From: Salegentibacter echinorum
GTDB taxonomy: Bacteria; Bacteroidota; Bacteroidia; Flavobacteriales; Flavobacteriaceae
Length of the DNA stretch: 64,000 nt
Assembly (NCBI RefSeq): GCF_900129445.1
Contig: NZ_FQVT01000001.1
Coordinates: 434,001-498,000 of the forward strand
Direction of reading: 5' to 3'
Below the pieces are notes generated by a model. That model was not told the DNA's origin, ran no database searches, and saw only the letters and a list, made by a program, of their open reading frames with translations. This document shows, piece after piece, positions 51,017 through 60,501 of this stretch. The first letter of the stretch is position 1, and each line of letters begins with the position of its first letter. The translations under genes were made by a program, and so were the position numbers.

Positions 51017-52021
51017 ATGAAAAAATATAAACCAAGAGGCAGGTTTCCCGCAAAAACCTATGTTGAGGGGATTCTAAATGAAGACAGGATTCTGCTTTCC
51101 CGTGCAATAACTATTATTGAAAGCAATTTAGAAAGTGATAAAGTTCTAGCTAAAGATATTATTCAGGGAATTCTTCCTTCCTCCGGGAAATCTATTCGTA
51201 TTGGAGTCACTGGGGTTCCTGGGGTTGGGAAAAGCACTTTTATCGAATCTTTTGGAAAGCATATTATTGCCCAGGGACATAAAGTAGCCATTCTTTCTAT
51301 AGATCCCAGTAGCCAGCGTACCAAGGGTAGCATTCTTGGTGATAAAACGAGGATGGAAGAACTTGCCAATATGGAAGAGGCTTTTATTCGTCCGTCCCCA
51401 ACAGGATCAACCCTGGGGGGAGTGGCCAATAAAACCGGGGAGATACGTTTACTTTGCGAAGCTGCAGGTTATGATGTGGTCCTTATAGAAACCGTTGGAG
51501 TAGGGCAGTCTGAAACTGCAGTGCATAATATGACAGATTTCTTCCTGCTACTCATGCTGGCCGGTGCCGGGGATGAGTTACAGGGTATTAAAAAAGGAAT
51601 CATGGAAATGGCAGATATGGTGGTAATTAATAAGGCCGATGGCGATAATGTGAGAAAAAGCAGACTGGCAAAACGAGAATACCAAAATGCCTTGCAAATT
51701 TTTCCCGTAGGTGACTCTGGTTGGAGCCCGGCTACCAGCACAGCTTCCGCTATAGAAAATATAGGGATGGATATCGTTTGGGGTAAAGTAATGGAATATA
51801 AAAAACTGGTAGAGAAAAACGGCTATTTTTATAGAAACCGCAACCGGCAGGAAATTCAATGGATGTACAACAATATCAATGAAGGCTTAAAAGATATGTT
51901 TTATGCTTCTGAAGAAATTTCTAATCCACTTAAGGAACTGGAAAAAGATATTTCCTCTTCCAAAATTTCTCCGGTTAAAGCTGCTGAACTTATATTAGAA
52001 AAATTCAAGAAATCCTGGTGA
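51017..52021 (+). CDS. meaB: Methylmalonyl-CoA mutase-associated GTPase MeaB (ArgK family)
   Basis: A 334-residue G3E-type GTPase. P-loop GVPGVGKSTFIES near 68-80, SIDPSSQRTKGSILGDKTRME, ETVGVGQSETAVHNMTDFF and base-recognition NKADGD are intact. MeaB chaperones adenosylcobalamin loading and protects methylmalonyl-CoA mutase. The mutase subunits are not in the window, so they must be encoded elsewhere. Confidence 0.94.
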   Translation: MKKYKPRGRFPAKTYVEGILNEDRILLSRAITIIESNLESDKVLAKDIIQGILPSSGKSIRIGVTGVPGVGKSTFIESFGKHIIAQGHKVAILSIDPSSQRTKGSILGDKTRMEELANMEEAFIRPSPTGSTLGGVANKTGEIRLLCEAAGYDVVLIETVGVGQSETAVHNMTDFFLLLMLAGAGDELQGIKKGIMEMADMVVINKADGDNVRKSRLAKREYQNALQIFPVGDSGWSPATSTASAIENIGMDIVWGKVMEYKKLVEKNGYFYRNRNRQEIQWMYNNINEGLKDMFYASEEISNPLKELEKDISSSKISPVKAAELILEKFKKSW

Positions 52022-52235
52022 AAGAAGGATGTAATTAATTATTGTTTCGAAATATAATTTCGAATTTCTAAGTACATTATTTAAGTTTCATATCTAACTA
52101 AAGTTCATATTAGAATCATTAATTTTCTCATTTTTTTTAAAGGTGAAAGTGAATAAGAATTTTCCAGATAGCTTTTTAAAATCTTAAGTCGCTATGTTTT
52201 TGTTATTAAAACTTCAAATTAGGAAAGCTTTTAAC

Positions 52236-52243
52236 TAGTTTTG
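52236..52243 (+). promoter_or_regulatory. -7 element of cmk
   Basis: TAGTTTTG fits TAnnTTTG, 22 nt before the cmk ATG. The expected -33 position has CTTC rather than TTTG. Confidence 0.5.
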
Positions 52244-52265
52244 CGCTCCTTATTAAAATATAATT

Positions 52266-52958
52266 ATGGAAAATAAAATCACAATTGCCATAGATGGATA
52301 TTCTTCGACGGGAAAGAGTACAGTAGCCAAACAGCTTGCGGCAGCATTAGGCTATGTGTATGTAGATACCGGTGCGATGTATCGTGCAGTAACTCTTTAT
52401 CTAATGCGAAAAATGTTGGTTTCTGAAACCAACTTTGATAAAGAAGCCATCTTAAGACAGCTGCCTTTTATTAATATCAGTTTTGTTTTTAATAAGGAAC
52501 TTGGATATGGCGAGGTGCATTTAAATGGCGAAAATGTGGAGAAAGAAATACGTCGTTTAGAAGTTTCCCAGCAGGTAAGTAAAGTAGCCGCTATTTCTGA
52601 TGTGCGAAAAATGCTGGTAAAAATTCAGAAGAAAATTGGCGAAAATAAGGCTGTGGTTATGGATGGAAGAGATATAGGAACCGTGGTGTTTCCGCAGGCC
52701 GATTTAAAATTATTTATGACTGCTTCTACTGAAAAAAGAGCCCAACGTAGATATGATGAATTAAAAGCCCGAGGCGATGTAATTGCATATGAAGAAGTGT
52801 TGGAAAACGTTAAAGAAAGGGACTACCTTGACACTACGAGAGCTGATTCTCCATTAATAAAGGCTGAAGATGCTGTTGAAATAGACAATTCTGAAATGAC
52901 CCTTGATAATCAGTTTCAGAAAGTCTTAAAATTAGCAAAAGATAAAATTGAAGGGTGA
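52266..52958 (+). CDS. cmk: Cytidylate kinase
   Basis: A 230-residue NMP kinase phosphorylating CMP and dCMP. P-loop GYSSTGKSTVAKQLA at 11-25, VDTGAMYRAVTLYLM (substrate site), MDGRDIGTVVFP and LKLFMTASTEKRAQRRYDEL are present, along with the CMP-binding insert. It precedes rpsA, a gene order conserved across many bacteria, though here a separate rpsA promoter lies between them. Confidence 0.96.
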   Translation: MENKITIAIDGYSSTGKSTVAKQLAAALGYVYVDTGAMYRAVTLYLMRKMLVSETNFDKEAILRQLPFINISFVFNKELGYGEVHLNGENVEKEIRRLEVSQQVSKVAAISDVRKMLVKIQKKIGENKAVVMDGRDIGTVVFPQADLKLFMTASTEKRAQRRYDELKARGDVIAYEEVLENVKERDYLDTTRADSPLIKAEDAVEIDNSEMTLDNQFQKVLKLAKDKIEG

Positions 52959-53025
52959 GAATTGGCCTGTTTTGAGTTATCGGTTATTTTGACCGGTAGA
53001 TTAAAATTTATTAATTCAACCAATA

Positions 53026-53056
53026 TTTGAAAATAGAAAAATTTATTGTAATTTTG
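53026..53056 (+). promoter_or_regulatory. Promoter of rpsA
   Basis: TTTG (53026-53029), exactly 19 nt, then TAATTTTG (53049-53056): an excellent Bacteroidota vegetative promoter. It implies a leader of about 115 nt before the rpsA ATG, long enough for autoregulation. Confidence 0.85.
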
Positions 53057-53179
53057 CAGCCCTTTTTGGCAAAGAGTCGGAAATTCGAAAAGGGGTGAAA
53101 ATCAAAAATTTAATCCGCTTCTGTGTTTTATTTGCTTAATTTTTTCCGAAGAATACAGAATACAAATTCTTAATCAGCA

Positions 53180-55030
53180 ATGGCTGAAGAAAACAAAAAA
53201 CAAGACGTTCAAGACGAAAATTTGGACGTTCAACCGGTAGCCGGAATGGCTACTTCTTCACAACCGGCTCCCAGCGAGCAACAGGAAAATCCTGAAAAAT
53301 TTCTTGAAGAATTCAACTGGCACAATTATGAAGAGGGCATAGATCCAATTGATGATAAAAAGCTTGAAGAGTTTGAGCAATTGGTTGAAGAAAATTTCGT
53401 AGACACTTTAAATGACGAAGTTGTAACAGGAAAAGTAATTAATATTACAGATCGTGATGCAATTATAGACATTAACGCAAAAAGTGAAGGCGTAATCTCA
53501 TTGAACGAATTTCGTTACAACCCAGATTTAAAAGAGGGAGACGATGTTGAGGTTTTAATAGATGTTCGTGAAGACGCAACAGGACAATTAATCCTTTCTC
53601 ACCGTAAAGCTCGTGTAATTAAGGCTTGGGAACGTGTTAACCAGGCACACGACGAAGGTCTTATCGTTAATGGTTTTGTGAAATGCAGAACTAAAGGTGG
53701 TATGATCGTAGATGTATTTGGAATTGAGGCTTTCTTGCCAGGTTCTCAAATAGATGTGAAGCCTATTCGTGACTACGATGCTTACGTAGGAAAAACAATG
53801 GAATTTAAAGTTGTGAAAATTAATCACGAGTTTAAAAACGTTGTAGTTTCTCATAAAGCGCTTATTGAAGCCGATATTGAAGAGCAGAAGAAGGAAATTA
53901 TCGGGCAGCTTGAAAAAGGTCAGGTACTTGAAGGTACTGTTAAAAACATCACTTCTTACGGAGTATTTGTGGATCTTGGAGGAGTTGACGGACTTGTACA
54001 CATTACCGACCTTAGCTGGTCTAGAATCAACCATCCAAATGAGATTGTTGAGTTAGATCAAAAACTAAACGTGGTAATTTTAGACTTTGATGAGGCTAAA
54101 ACAAGAATTCAGCTTGGTCTTAAGCAATTAAGCAAACACCCATGGGAAGCTCTTGACGAAAACCTTAAGGTTGGAGACAAAGTAAAAGGTAAAGTTGTGG
54201 TAATCGCAGATTACGGTGCCTTTATTGAAGTTGCTGAAGGTGTTGAAGGTCTTATCCACGTTTCTGAAATGTCATGGAGCACGCACCTGCGTTCAGCTCA
54301 GGATTTCGTAAATGTAGGAAATGAGGTTGAAGCTCAAATCTTAACTTTAGATCGTGAAGACCGAAAAATGTCTCTTGGAATTAAGCAATTAACTCCAGAT
54401 CCATGGACAGATATTACTTCTAAATATCCTGTTGGTTCTAAACACAAAGGAATTGTACGTAACTTCACCAACTTTGGTGTATTCGTAGAATTGGAAGAAG
54501 GAATCGACGGACTTATCTATATCTCTGATCTTTCATGGACTAAGAAAATCAAGCATCCATCAGAATTTACTAACGTAGGTGATGAGCTTGAGGTTGTAGT
54601 TCTTGAATTAGATGTAGAAGGTCGTAAATTGAGCCTTGGTCACAAACAAGTGGAAGATAACCCTTGGGATAAATACGTATCTGAGTTTGCTGTTGGTACT
54701 AAACACACCGCAGAGATCGCAGAGATCGTTGACAAAGGTGCAACTATAGACTTTAACGAAGATATCACTGCATTTGTTCCTACCAGACATCTTGAAAAAG
54801 AAGACGGTAACAAATTGACTAAAGGTGAAAGCGCAGAATTTCAAATCATTGAATTCAACAAAGAATTCAAGAGAGTTGTTGCTTCACATATGGTGATTCA
54901 CAAAGAAGAAGAACAGCAAATCGTTAAGCAAGCCGCTAAGAAAGCAGCTGCTAAAAACGAAGACAAAACCACAATTGGTGATGTTAATGCAGATCTTCAG
55001 GCTTTAAAAGATAAAATGGAAGGAAAATAA
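53180..55030 (+). CDS. rpsA: 30S ribosomal protein S1
   Basis: 616 residues, longer than the 557 of E. coli S1 because of an acidic, Gln-rich N-terminal extension (about 50 residues) and a Lys/Ala tail. Six S1 OB-fold repeats can be seen, starting near VVTGKVINITDRDAI, GLIVNGFVKCRTKGG, GQVLEGTVKNITSYG, GDKVKGKVVVIADYG, GSKHKGIVRNFTNFG and GTKHTAEIAEIVDKG. It binds mRNA on the small subunit. This matters in Bacteroidota, where Shine-Dalgarno use is weak. Codon use looks that of a highly expressed gene. Confidence 0.98.
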   Translation: MAEENKKQDVQDENLDVQPVAGMATSSQPAPSEQQENPEKFLEEFNWHNYEEGIDPIDDKKLEEFEQLVEENFVDTLNDEVVTGKVINITDRDAIIDINAKSEGVISLNEFRYNPDLKEGDDVEVLIDVREDATGQLILSHRKARVIKAWERVNQAHDEGLIVNGFVKCRTKGGMIVDVFGIEAFLPGSQIDVKPIRDYDAYVGKTMEFKVVKINHEFKNVVVSHKALIEADIEEQKKEIIGQLEKGQVLEGTVKNITSYGVFVDLGGVDGLVHITDLSWSRINHPNEIVELDQKLNVVILDFDEAKTRIQLGLKQLSKHPWEALDENLKVGDKVKGKVVVIADYGAFIEVAEGVEGLIHVSEMSWSTHLRSAQDFVNVGNEVEAQILTLDREDRKMSLGIKQLTPDPWTDITSKYPVGSKHKGIVRNFTNFGVFVELEEGIDGLIYISDLSWTKKIKHPSEFTNVGDELEVVVLELDVEGRKLSLGHKQVEDNPWDKYVSEFAVGTKHTAEIAEIVDKGATIDFNEDITAFVPTRHLEKEDGNKLTKGESAEFQIIEFNKEFKRVVASHMVIHKEEEQQIVKQAAKKAAAKNEDKTTIGDVNADLQALKDKMEGK

Positions 55031-55065
55031 ATTTCGGTTAAACGGAAATTCCTAATTATCATAAT

Positions 55066-55099
55066 AAAACCTCCCTGGTAAAAACCAGGGAGGTTTTTT
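55066..55099. terminator. Bidirectional terminator of rpsA and the aldo/keto reductase gene
   Basis: 14-bp perfect stem AAAACCTCCCTGGT with its complement, AAAA loop, T-tract; the A-tract side serves the minus strand. Confidence 0.9.
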
Positions 55100-55134
55100 C
55101 TTTTTATAGGTTTTAGGTCTTCTAACCAGAAAGT

Positions 55135-56097
55135 TTATCGACTATAATTATCGTCATCAAAAATATTGGTATAAGAATTACCCTTGGTATCATAAAACTT
55201 ACCGTTCACATACCTAAAATGGCGATCTAAATCGGCGATTGCTTTTAGGTCATCTTCATCCAGGTTAACGCCGGTGCTCTCCAGATTTTCTATGATTCTA
55301 CCTTCATTGGTAGATTTTGGTATTACCGCATTTCCGCGCAATTCACTCCATTTAATAAGTACCTGTCCCGCAGTTGCACCGTGTTTTTTGGCAATTTTCA
55401 TTATTGTTGAATTTTCCAAAAGCGAAGGTTCGTTATCGGCTTTTAAGGCTTCGGCACGGTCGCCACTTCCTAATGGAGAATACCCGGTAACATGTATGTT
55501 ATGGGTGCTACAGAATTCCAGTAATTTATTTTGTTGTAAATAAGGATGCAGCTCTATTTGGTTCAATTCGGGATTTTCTTTAGTTTTTTCCATTAAATCC
55601 TCCAGCTTAAGACTGCTAAAGTTAGAAACTCCCACGTGTTTCGTTAAACCTTGTTTCTTTGCTTCCAGCATCATTTCCCAGGTTTCAATAATGGGAACTT
55701 CTTCCAGGGAAAGAAAGTCATCATCGTTTTCAGGAAAATCCACTTCTGGTTTCCATGCAACCGGCCAGTGAATAAGATAAAGGTCAAGATAATCTAATTG
55801 TAGATCTTTTAAGGTATTTTTTAAAGCGGGAATTACATCTTCCTTTTTATGGGCGTTGTTCCAAAGCTTTGAGGTAATCCAAACATCTTCACGCTTTACC
55901 TTTCCTTCAGCAAAAACTTCAGCTAAAGCTTCTCCTACTGCTGCCTCATTGCCATAAGTAGCTGCACAGTCTATATGCCTATAACCATTATTTAAAGCAA
56001 TTTTTACTGCTTTTTTTACTTCTTTATCTTCAGATTTCCAGGTTCCAAGACCTATTGCCGGCAGTTCATCACCGTTTTTAAATTTTAAAGTTTTCAT
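55135..56097 (-). CDS. Aldo/keto reductase
   Basis: A 320-residue NADPH-dependent TIM-barrel reductase. The catalytic tetrad is visible: Asp and Tyr in HIDCAATYGNEAAVGEAL near 42-59, Lys in VWITSKLWN and His in YLIHWPVAW. The family signatures GVSNFSSLKLEDLM and the cofactor-binding end (VIPKSTNEGRIIENL) follow. Reduces aldehydes or sugars; the natural substrate is not predictable. Confidence 0.94.
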   Translation of the reverse strand: MKTLKFKNGDELPAIGLGTWKSEDKEVKKAVKIALNNGYRHIDCAATYGNEAAVGEALAEVFAEGKVKREDVWITSKLWNNAHKKEDVIPALKNTLKDLQLDYLDLYLIHWPVAWKPEVDFPENDDDFLSLEEVPIIETWEMMLEAKKQGLTKHVGVSNFSSLKLEDLMEKTKENPELNQIELHPYLQQNKLLEFCSTHNIHVTGYSPLGSGDRAEALKADNEPSLLENSTIMKIAKKHGATAGQVLIKWSELRGNAVIPKSTNEGRIIENLESTGVNLDEDDLKAIADLDRHFRYVNGKFYDTKGNSYTNIFDDDNYSR

Positions 56098-56445
56098 TAG
56101 ATATTTTTTTAGGGCGCGCTTGTGCCAACAAATTTTAAAAATGGTATCAACGTATTGCTGGGAGTTTAGGTTGCCCGGTTTGTTTTAGTACTGCTGAATT
56201 TAATAATATTCCACGGTTAGCTCGAATTTCCCTTAAGGTTTAACCCAATTTTAATACTCTGGAAAAACTGTTTTCACTCAACTTTAAAGCCTCATTATTT
56301 TAAAAACAGAGAGCTTTAGGATGATATCTTAGTTTGTCATTCAGAATCTTTATTCAAAGAGAATAGATTCCTCTCTCTAGTGCTCGAGACGGAATGCCAA
56401 TTCATTCCAATAGTAATAGCTTAATTGAACTACAGCCATTTAGAA
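56098..56445. other. 348-bp intergenic region with one palindromic repeat
   Basis: Between two minus-strand genes. Apart from the repeat at 56336-56399 I see no gene or clear promoter. Confidence 0.5.
56336..56399. repeat. GTCATTC-type palindromic repeat, copy 2
   Basis: GTCATTCAGAATC at its left end and GGAATGCC at the right end; inner GAATAGATTCCTC resembles the GGAATC block of copy 1 at 32189-32262. Confidence 0.5.
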
Positions 56446-57342
56446 TTAACGCCTGGGATGAAAATTTTCCATCACTTCCCTTAGGTGTCTGCTGTCCACG
56501 TGCATATAAACTTCGGTAGTTGTGATGCTTTCGTGACCTAACATTTGTTGTATCGCTCTTAGATTAGCGCCGTTTTCCAATAAATGGGTCGCGAAAGAAT
56601 GCCGAAAAGTATGCGGACTTATTTTTTTTGAAAGCCCCGCTTTCTCGGCGAGTCTTCTCACAATGGTGAAGATCATCGCCCGGGTTAGTTGGTTTCCTCT
56701 TCGGTTTAAAAATAGAATATCTGAAGCTTCCTTTTTTGGTGACTGATGCGACCTTACTTCATTTTTATAGATATTGATAAACTTTTTCGTGTAGTCTGAA
56801 ATTGGCACAAATCGCTGCTTGTTTCCTTTTCCGGTTACTTTAATAAAACCTTCATCAAAAAACAAGTCTGAAATTTTAAGGTTGGTAAGCTCGCTAACGC
56901 GTAATCCGCAACCATAGAGCGTTTCTAGAATTGCCCTGTTTCGTTCTCCTTCATTGGTACTTAGATCTATAGATGCAATTAGTAGGTCTATTTCTTCCGT
57001 TGAAAGGGTATCGGGAAGTTTACGTCCTATTTTTGGAGACTCTATGAGGTCTAAAGGATTGTCTTTTCGGTAATCTTCAAAAACAAAAAAATGGAAAAAC
57101 CCACGTAAGCCTGAAATTATTCGCGATTGTGAACGGGCGTTTACTTCTTTTGCAATTTCATAAATGAACTTTTGCACGGTTTCTTCAGAAATATCAAGAG
57201 GAGAGGCTTCAATATTTTTAACGTCTAAAAACCGTATGAGTTTTACAATATCCAACCTGTAATTGGTAATGGAGTTTTCTGAGAGTCCGCGTTCTATCCT
57301 TAAATAATTACAATAGTCCTGTAATGCTGTAGTCCATTTCAT
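56446..57342 (-). CDS. xerD: Tyrosine recombinase XerC/XerD
   Basis: 298 residues, the standard Xer length. N-terminal SAM-like domain (YLRIERGLSENSITNYRLDI) and catalytic residues R in YGCGLRVSELTNL, K in VTGKGNKQRFVP, HxxR in SPHTFRHSFATHL, H in LGHESITTTEVY and nucleophile Tyr in EVYMHV. It resolves chromosome dimers at dif with FtsK. Divergent from the beta-barrel gene and near aroQ. No integron or transposon context, so it is the housekeeping enzyme. Confidence 0.92.
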   Translation of the reverse strand: MKWTTALQDYCNYLRIERGLSENSITNYRLDIVKLIRFLDVKNIEASPLDISEETVQKFIYEIAKEVNARSQSRIISGLRGFFHFFVFEDYRKDNPLDLIESPKIGRKLPDTLSTEEIDLLIASIDLSTNEGERNRAILETLYGCGLRVSELTNLKISDLFFDEGFIKVTGKGNKQRFVPISDYTKKFINIYKNEVRSHQSPKKEASDILFLNRRGNQLTRAMIFTIVRRLAEKAGLSKKISPHTFRHSFATHLLENGANLRAIQQMLGHESITTTEVYMHVDSRHLREVMENFHPRR

Positions 57343-57422
57343 ACGTTAAAGATATAATTAAATTGGCGCTAATCTTAGTAATACTTTAGGTTTGGCTAAC
57401 ATTTTATTAAGAATGCACTTCC

Positions 57423-57430
57423 TACATTTG
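57423..57430 (+). promoter_or_regulatory. -7 element of the beta-barrel gene
   Basis: TACATTTG, 31 nt before the ATG. The nearest TTTG lies 28 nt upstream, too far for the usual spacing. Confidence 0.45.
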
Positions 57431-57461
57431 CTCCAGTAACACAAACAAAAGGATATACGTT

Positions 57462-58073
57462 ATGAAAAAGTCGATTTTAATTATCGCGGTAGTATTATTT
57501 GGAACCACTACACTTTCTGCACAGGAATACTGGAATTTTGGTGTAAAAGGTGGTTTAAACATTGCTAATTTCACGGGAGATGATTTTAGCTCAGACAAAT
57601 CTAGAACCAGCTTTAATGTTGGACTATTAGCTGAAATTCCATTGATGGATAAATTCTCTCTTCAACCAGAGGTAATGTACTCAGGCCAGGGGTATGATAT
57701 CAAAGATATCGATCAGGATAATTTTTTAGATACTGATGATAATATTGAATATCAACTAGATTACATTAATGTACCCGTTCTGGCTAAAATCTACCTTGTA
57801 GATGGGTTGAGTTTACAAGCTGGTCCATCTTTTAACTTTGTAGTTAATGATGAGATAGATTATAAACCTCTTGAAGATGGAGGAGATATTGACAACCCAG
57901 GTGTTTTGCCAGAACCAAAAGATTTTGAGATAGGCGGAGTTGCCGGACTTGAATACAAGTTCAACAATGCATTCTTTGTACAGGCGCGTTATAACTACGG
58001 CTTTACTGATACTTTTGATGACTTAGATGTACACAACTCAGTATGGCAATTTGGTGTAGGTTATATGTTCTAA
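57462..58073 (+). CDS. Outer-membrane beta-barrel (porin family) protein
   Basis: 203 residues with a signal peptide (1-20, ending TLSAQ). The mature part alternates amphipathic strands typical of the OMP_b-brl/PorT fold: NFGVKGGLNIANFTGDDF, FNVGLLAEIPLMDKFSLQPEVMYSGQG, LDYINVPVLAKIYLV, FEIGGVAGLEYKFN and a terminal WQFGVGYMF with C-terminal Phe. Eight strands are likely. Function unknown; such proteins are abundant outer-membrane components. Confidence 0.9.
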   Translation: MKKSILIIAVVLFGTTTLSAQEYWNFGVKGGLNIANFTGDDFSSDKSRTSFNVGLLAEIPLMDKFSLQPEVMYSGQGYDIKDIDQDNFLDTDDNIEYQLDYINVPVLAKIYLVDGLSLQAGPSFNFVVNDEIDYKPLEDGGDIDNPGVLPEPKDFEIGGVAGLEYKFNNAFFVQARYNYGFTDTFDDLDVHNSVWQFGVGYMF

Positions 58074-58096
58074 GAAGAATTGAAATAACACCTATG

Positions 58097-58131
58097 AAAA
58101 AATGCGAAGGAATTTTCCTTCGCATTTTTTT
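58097..58131 (+). terminator. Terminator of the beta-barrel gene
   Basis: Stem AAAAAATGCGAAGGAA with its complement, 2-nt core loop and T-tract. Confidence 0.9.
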
Positions 58132-58209
58132 GTTTTTAAGTTTTAATTAGAGTGCCTAAAGTATTTTTTTAACTTTACCATTAATCAATTAAATAAAGCA
58201 ATTTTCGCT

Positions 58210-58635
58210 ATGAAAATACTTATTATAAACGGTCCCAATTTAAACCTATTAGGAACCAGGGAACCGGAAACTTATGGAGATAAGTCTTTTGAGAATTATT
58301 TTTCGCAACTTCAATTTAAATTTAAAAATACCTCACTTTCCTATTTTCAGAGTAATATTGAAGGTGAGTTGATAGATAAATTGCACGAATGCGATCATGA
58401 GTTTGATGGAGTAGTGCTCAATGCTGCGGCTTACACACATACTTCCATTGGTTTGGGGGATGCACTTAAAGCGATTAAAACGCCGGTGGTAGAAGTGCAC
58501 ATTTCCAATACACACGCCCGCGAAGATTTTAGGAAAAAATCGTTTCTTTCCGCAAATGCAAAGGGAGTGATTTTTGGTTTTGGGCTTGCCAGTTACGATC
58601 TTGCCATTGAAAGTTTTTTGATCGAAAAGCAATGA
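58210..58635 (+). CDS. aroQ: 3-dehydroquinate dehydratase, type II
   Basis: A 141-residue dodecameric-type enzyme catalysing the third step of the shikimate pathway. Motifs: NGPNLNLLGTREPETYG at 7-23 (catalytic Tyr in the flexible loop), NAAAYTHTSIGL and EVHISNTHAREDFR. The shikimate gene aroB is also in the window, but at 61.4-62.5 kb on the other strand. Its stop overlaps the next gene by 4 bp (ATGA). Confidence 0.96.
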   Translation: MKILIINGPNLNLLGTREPETYGDKSFENYFSQLQFKFKNTSLSYFQSNIEGELIDKLHECDHEFDGVVLNAAAYTHTSIGLGDALKAIKTPVVEVHISNTHAREDFRKKSFLSANAKGVIFGFGLASYDLAIESFLIEKQ

Positions 58636-59348
58636 AAAAAGCCTACTTAAATTGGAGTAGCGGGAAAGATGCCGCATTATCGCTCTATAATTTACGTGAT
58701 GGAAAGGAGTATTCCGTAGAAAAACTGGTGACTACGGTAAATACAAAGTTCAACCGTATTTCTATGCACGGGGTGCGAGAAGAATTGCTGCAAATGCAAG
58801 CCGAAAGTATTGGTTTGCCCTTACATAAGATTGCTTTGCACGGTGAGATTTCTATGGAAGATTATAACGAGATCATGCAAAGTGAAACACAAAAACTACT
58901 TAACGAAGGTTTTACCCATAGTGTTTTTGGAGATATTTTACTGGAAGATTTAAAAGCATATCGGGAAAAACAGCTTAATGAAATTGGTCTGGACACTGTG
59001 TTTCCATTGTGGCAGGAAAATACGCGCCGGTTGATGGAAGAGTTTATTAGGCTTGGGTTTAAAGCTATTGTGGTATGCGTTAATGCCAATAAATTAGATA
59101 AATCTTTCTGCGGAAGAGAACTGGACGCTTCTTTTCTAAAAGATTTGCCTAAAGGTGTGGATCCTTGCGGTGAAAATGGGGAGTTTCATACTTTTGTTTT
59201 TAATGGTCCTATTTTTAAAGCACCTATTCCCTTTAAAATTGGTGAAGTAGTGCAAAAATCTTATGAACCATCTAAAGATGAAGATGATTCTTCAGAAAAA
59301 ACCAGCTGGGATCTTAATTTCTGGTACTGCGATCTAATACCAAATTAG
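58632..59348 (+). CDS. Dph6-like ATP pyrophosphatase (diphthine--ammonia ligase family)
   Basis: A 238-residue PP-loop protein: SSGKDAALSLYNL near 9-21 binds ATP. MHGVREELLQMQAESIGLPL and PCGENGEFHTFVFNGPIF are hallmark segments of the Dph6 family. In eukaryotes and archaea Dph6 amidates diphthine on elongation factor 2, but bacteria have no diphthamide, so the bacterial substrate is unknown. The start overlaps the aroQ stop by 4 bp, indicating coupled translation. Confidence 0.88.
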   Translation: MKKAYLNWSSGKDAALSLYNLRDGKEYSVEKLVTTVNTKFNRISMHGVREELLQMQAESIGLPLHKIALHGEISMEDYNEIMQSETQKLLNEGFTHSVFGDILLEDLKAYREKQLNEIGLDTVFPLWQENTRRLMEEFIRLGFKAIVVCVNANKLDKSFCGRELDASFLKDLPKGVDPCGENGEFHTFVFNGPIFKAPIPFKIGEVVQKSYEPSKDEDDSSEKTSWDLNFWYCDLIPN

Positions 59349-59418
59349 AGGGCGCAATCAAACTCGTTCATTTTTCTCTTTATTCCCTTGCTCATTTACT
59401 TCGGAAGAAATAGCAGTA

Positions 59419-60345
59419 TTAGTTTGATTTTTTAGATTTGTCCTGCTTGCTTTTTGATAAATCTTCCAGGCGTACCGGGAAATCTGTTTCTCCACCGTAG
59501 AGCTTAATTTCCTGAATATCGGCCGGTAGGTAATAACCACCTTCTTCTAAGGCTTCCTTAACGCTCTTTACTACAAGGCCTTTGGTGATTAGTGCCATCC
59601 GTCTAAAATCTGTCGTATCTACCCAAAAGTAGACTTTTAGGTTCACTGTACTGGTATCTAACTTATCTTCAATGACAAAATTTTCATGTTCTTCGTCTTC
59701 AATAACATTTTCTTCTTTTTTTAAAGCATCTAGAATAATTTGTTTGGCGCCGGTAATATTATCTTCGTATGCAATACCAATTATAAAATCCCATCTAAAG
59801 AAACCATCTTCGGTAAAGTTGGTTACCGGTTTTGTGAGTACGTCGCTATTGGGAATATAAACATCTTTTCCATCAAAAGTTTTGAGTTTGGTATATCGAA
59901 ATTCCAGGCTTTTTATTTTTCCGAAATTCCCGTCTATATCTACGGTGTCGTTTACATCGTAAGGTCTGCTAAAAGCCAGAATAATTCCAGCTATAAAATT
60001 TTCTCCAATATCTTTAAAGGCAAATCCAAGTACGACCGCACTGGCACCGGCTGCAGTGAGAATTCCTGTGGCAATACCACCCAATCCTGCTGCTTTTAAA
60101 GCAAGCATTATAGCGATACTAACAAAAGTAAATTTTATGGCCTTGCCTAAAAAACGGCTCATTAGCGGGTCGTGGGTTCTAGCCGATATCCTTTTGGTTG
60201 CAAATCTACCAATCCACGTAGCTATAAGTGTACCCAGGATAATGATTAAAATTCCTATCCCAATGCCCGGTAGCTGATCTATAAAGTTATTATAGGTTTT
60301 TAATAAAGCTTCAGAAATAGTGGTAGAGGTATTGGGATCTTGCAT
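59419..60345 (-). CDS. Small-conductance mechanosensitive channel (MscS family)
   Basis: 308 residues. Three membrane helices (IGIGILIIILGTLIATWIGRF, FTFVSIAIMLALKAAG and the pore helix GILTAAGASAVVLGFAFKDIGENFIAG) lead into the beta domain (NDTVDIDGNFGKIKSLEFRYTKLKTFDGKDVYIPNSDV) and a C-terminal alpha/beta domain. The Gly/Ala-rich pore pattern is kept. It releases solutes on hypo-osmotic shock. The Lys-rich tail KQDKSKKSN is not conserved in the family. Confidence 0.94.
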   Translation of the reverse strand: MQDPNTSTTISEALLKTYNNFIDQLPGIGIGILIIILGTLIATWIGRFATKRISARTHDPLMSRFLGKAIKFTFVSIAIMLALKAAGLGGIATGILTAAGASAVVLGFAFKDIGENFIAGIILAFSRPYDVNDTVDIDGNFGKIKSLEFRYTKLKTFDGKDVYIPNSDVLTKPVTNFTEDGFFRWDFIIGIAYEDNITGAKQIILDALKKEENVIEDEEHENFVIEDKLDTSTVNLKVYFWVDTTDFRRMALITKGLVVKSVKEALEEGGYYLPADIQEIKLYGGETDFPVRLEDLSKSKQDKSKKSN

Positions 60346-60501
60346 GAAGTGGAGTTGTATTTATAGCATATAACCTGATAAATATATGTATAATACTTAT
60401 AAAACCATTTAAAAATCAACTGCTAATTGAGAAATAAATGAAGAATTAACACATAGAATTTCTGTCAATTGGTTAGTTTTTGCCAGAAAAGAATAATCGA
60501 A

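Noticed and set aside
56115-56130. TTGGCAC on the minus strand upstream of the aldo/keto reductase as a sigma-54 site
   Set aside because: The -12 region reads CGCC instead of TTGC at the required spacing.
56446-57342. Tyrosine recombinase as sign of a mobile island
   Set aside because: Standard Xer length and conserved neighbours, with no attachment repeats or cargo; it is the housekeeping enzyme.
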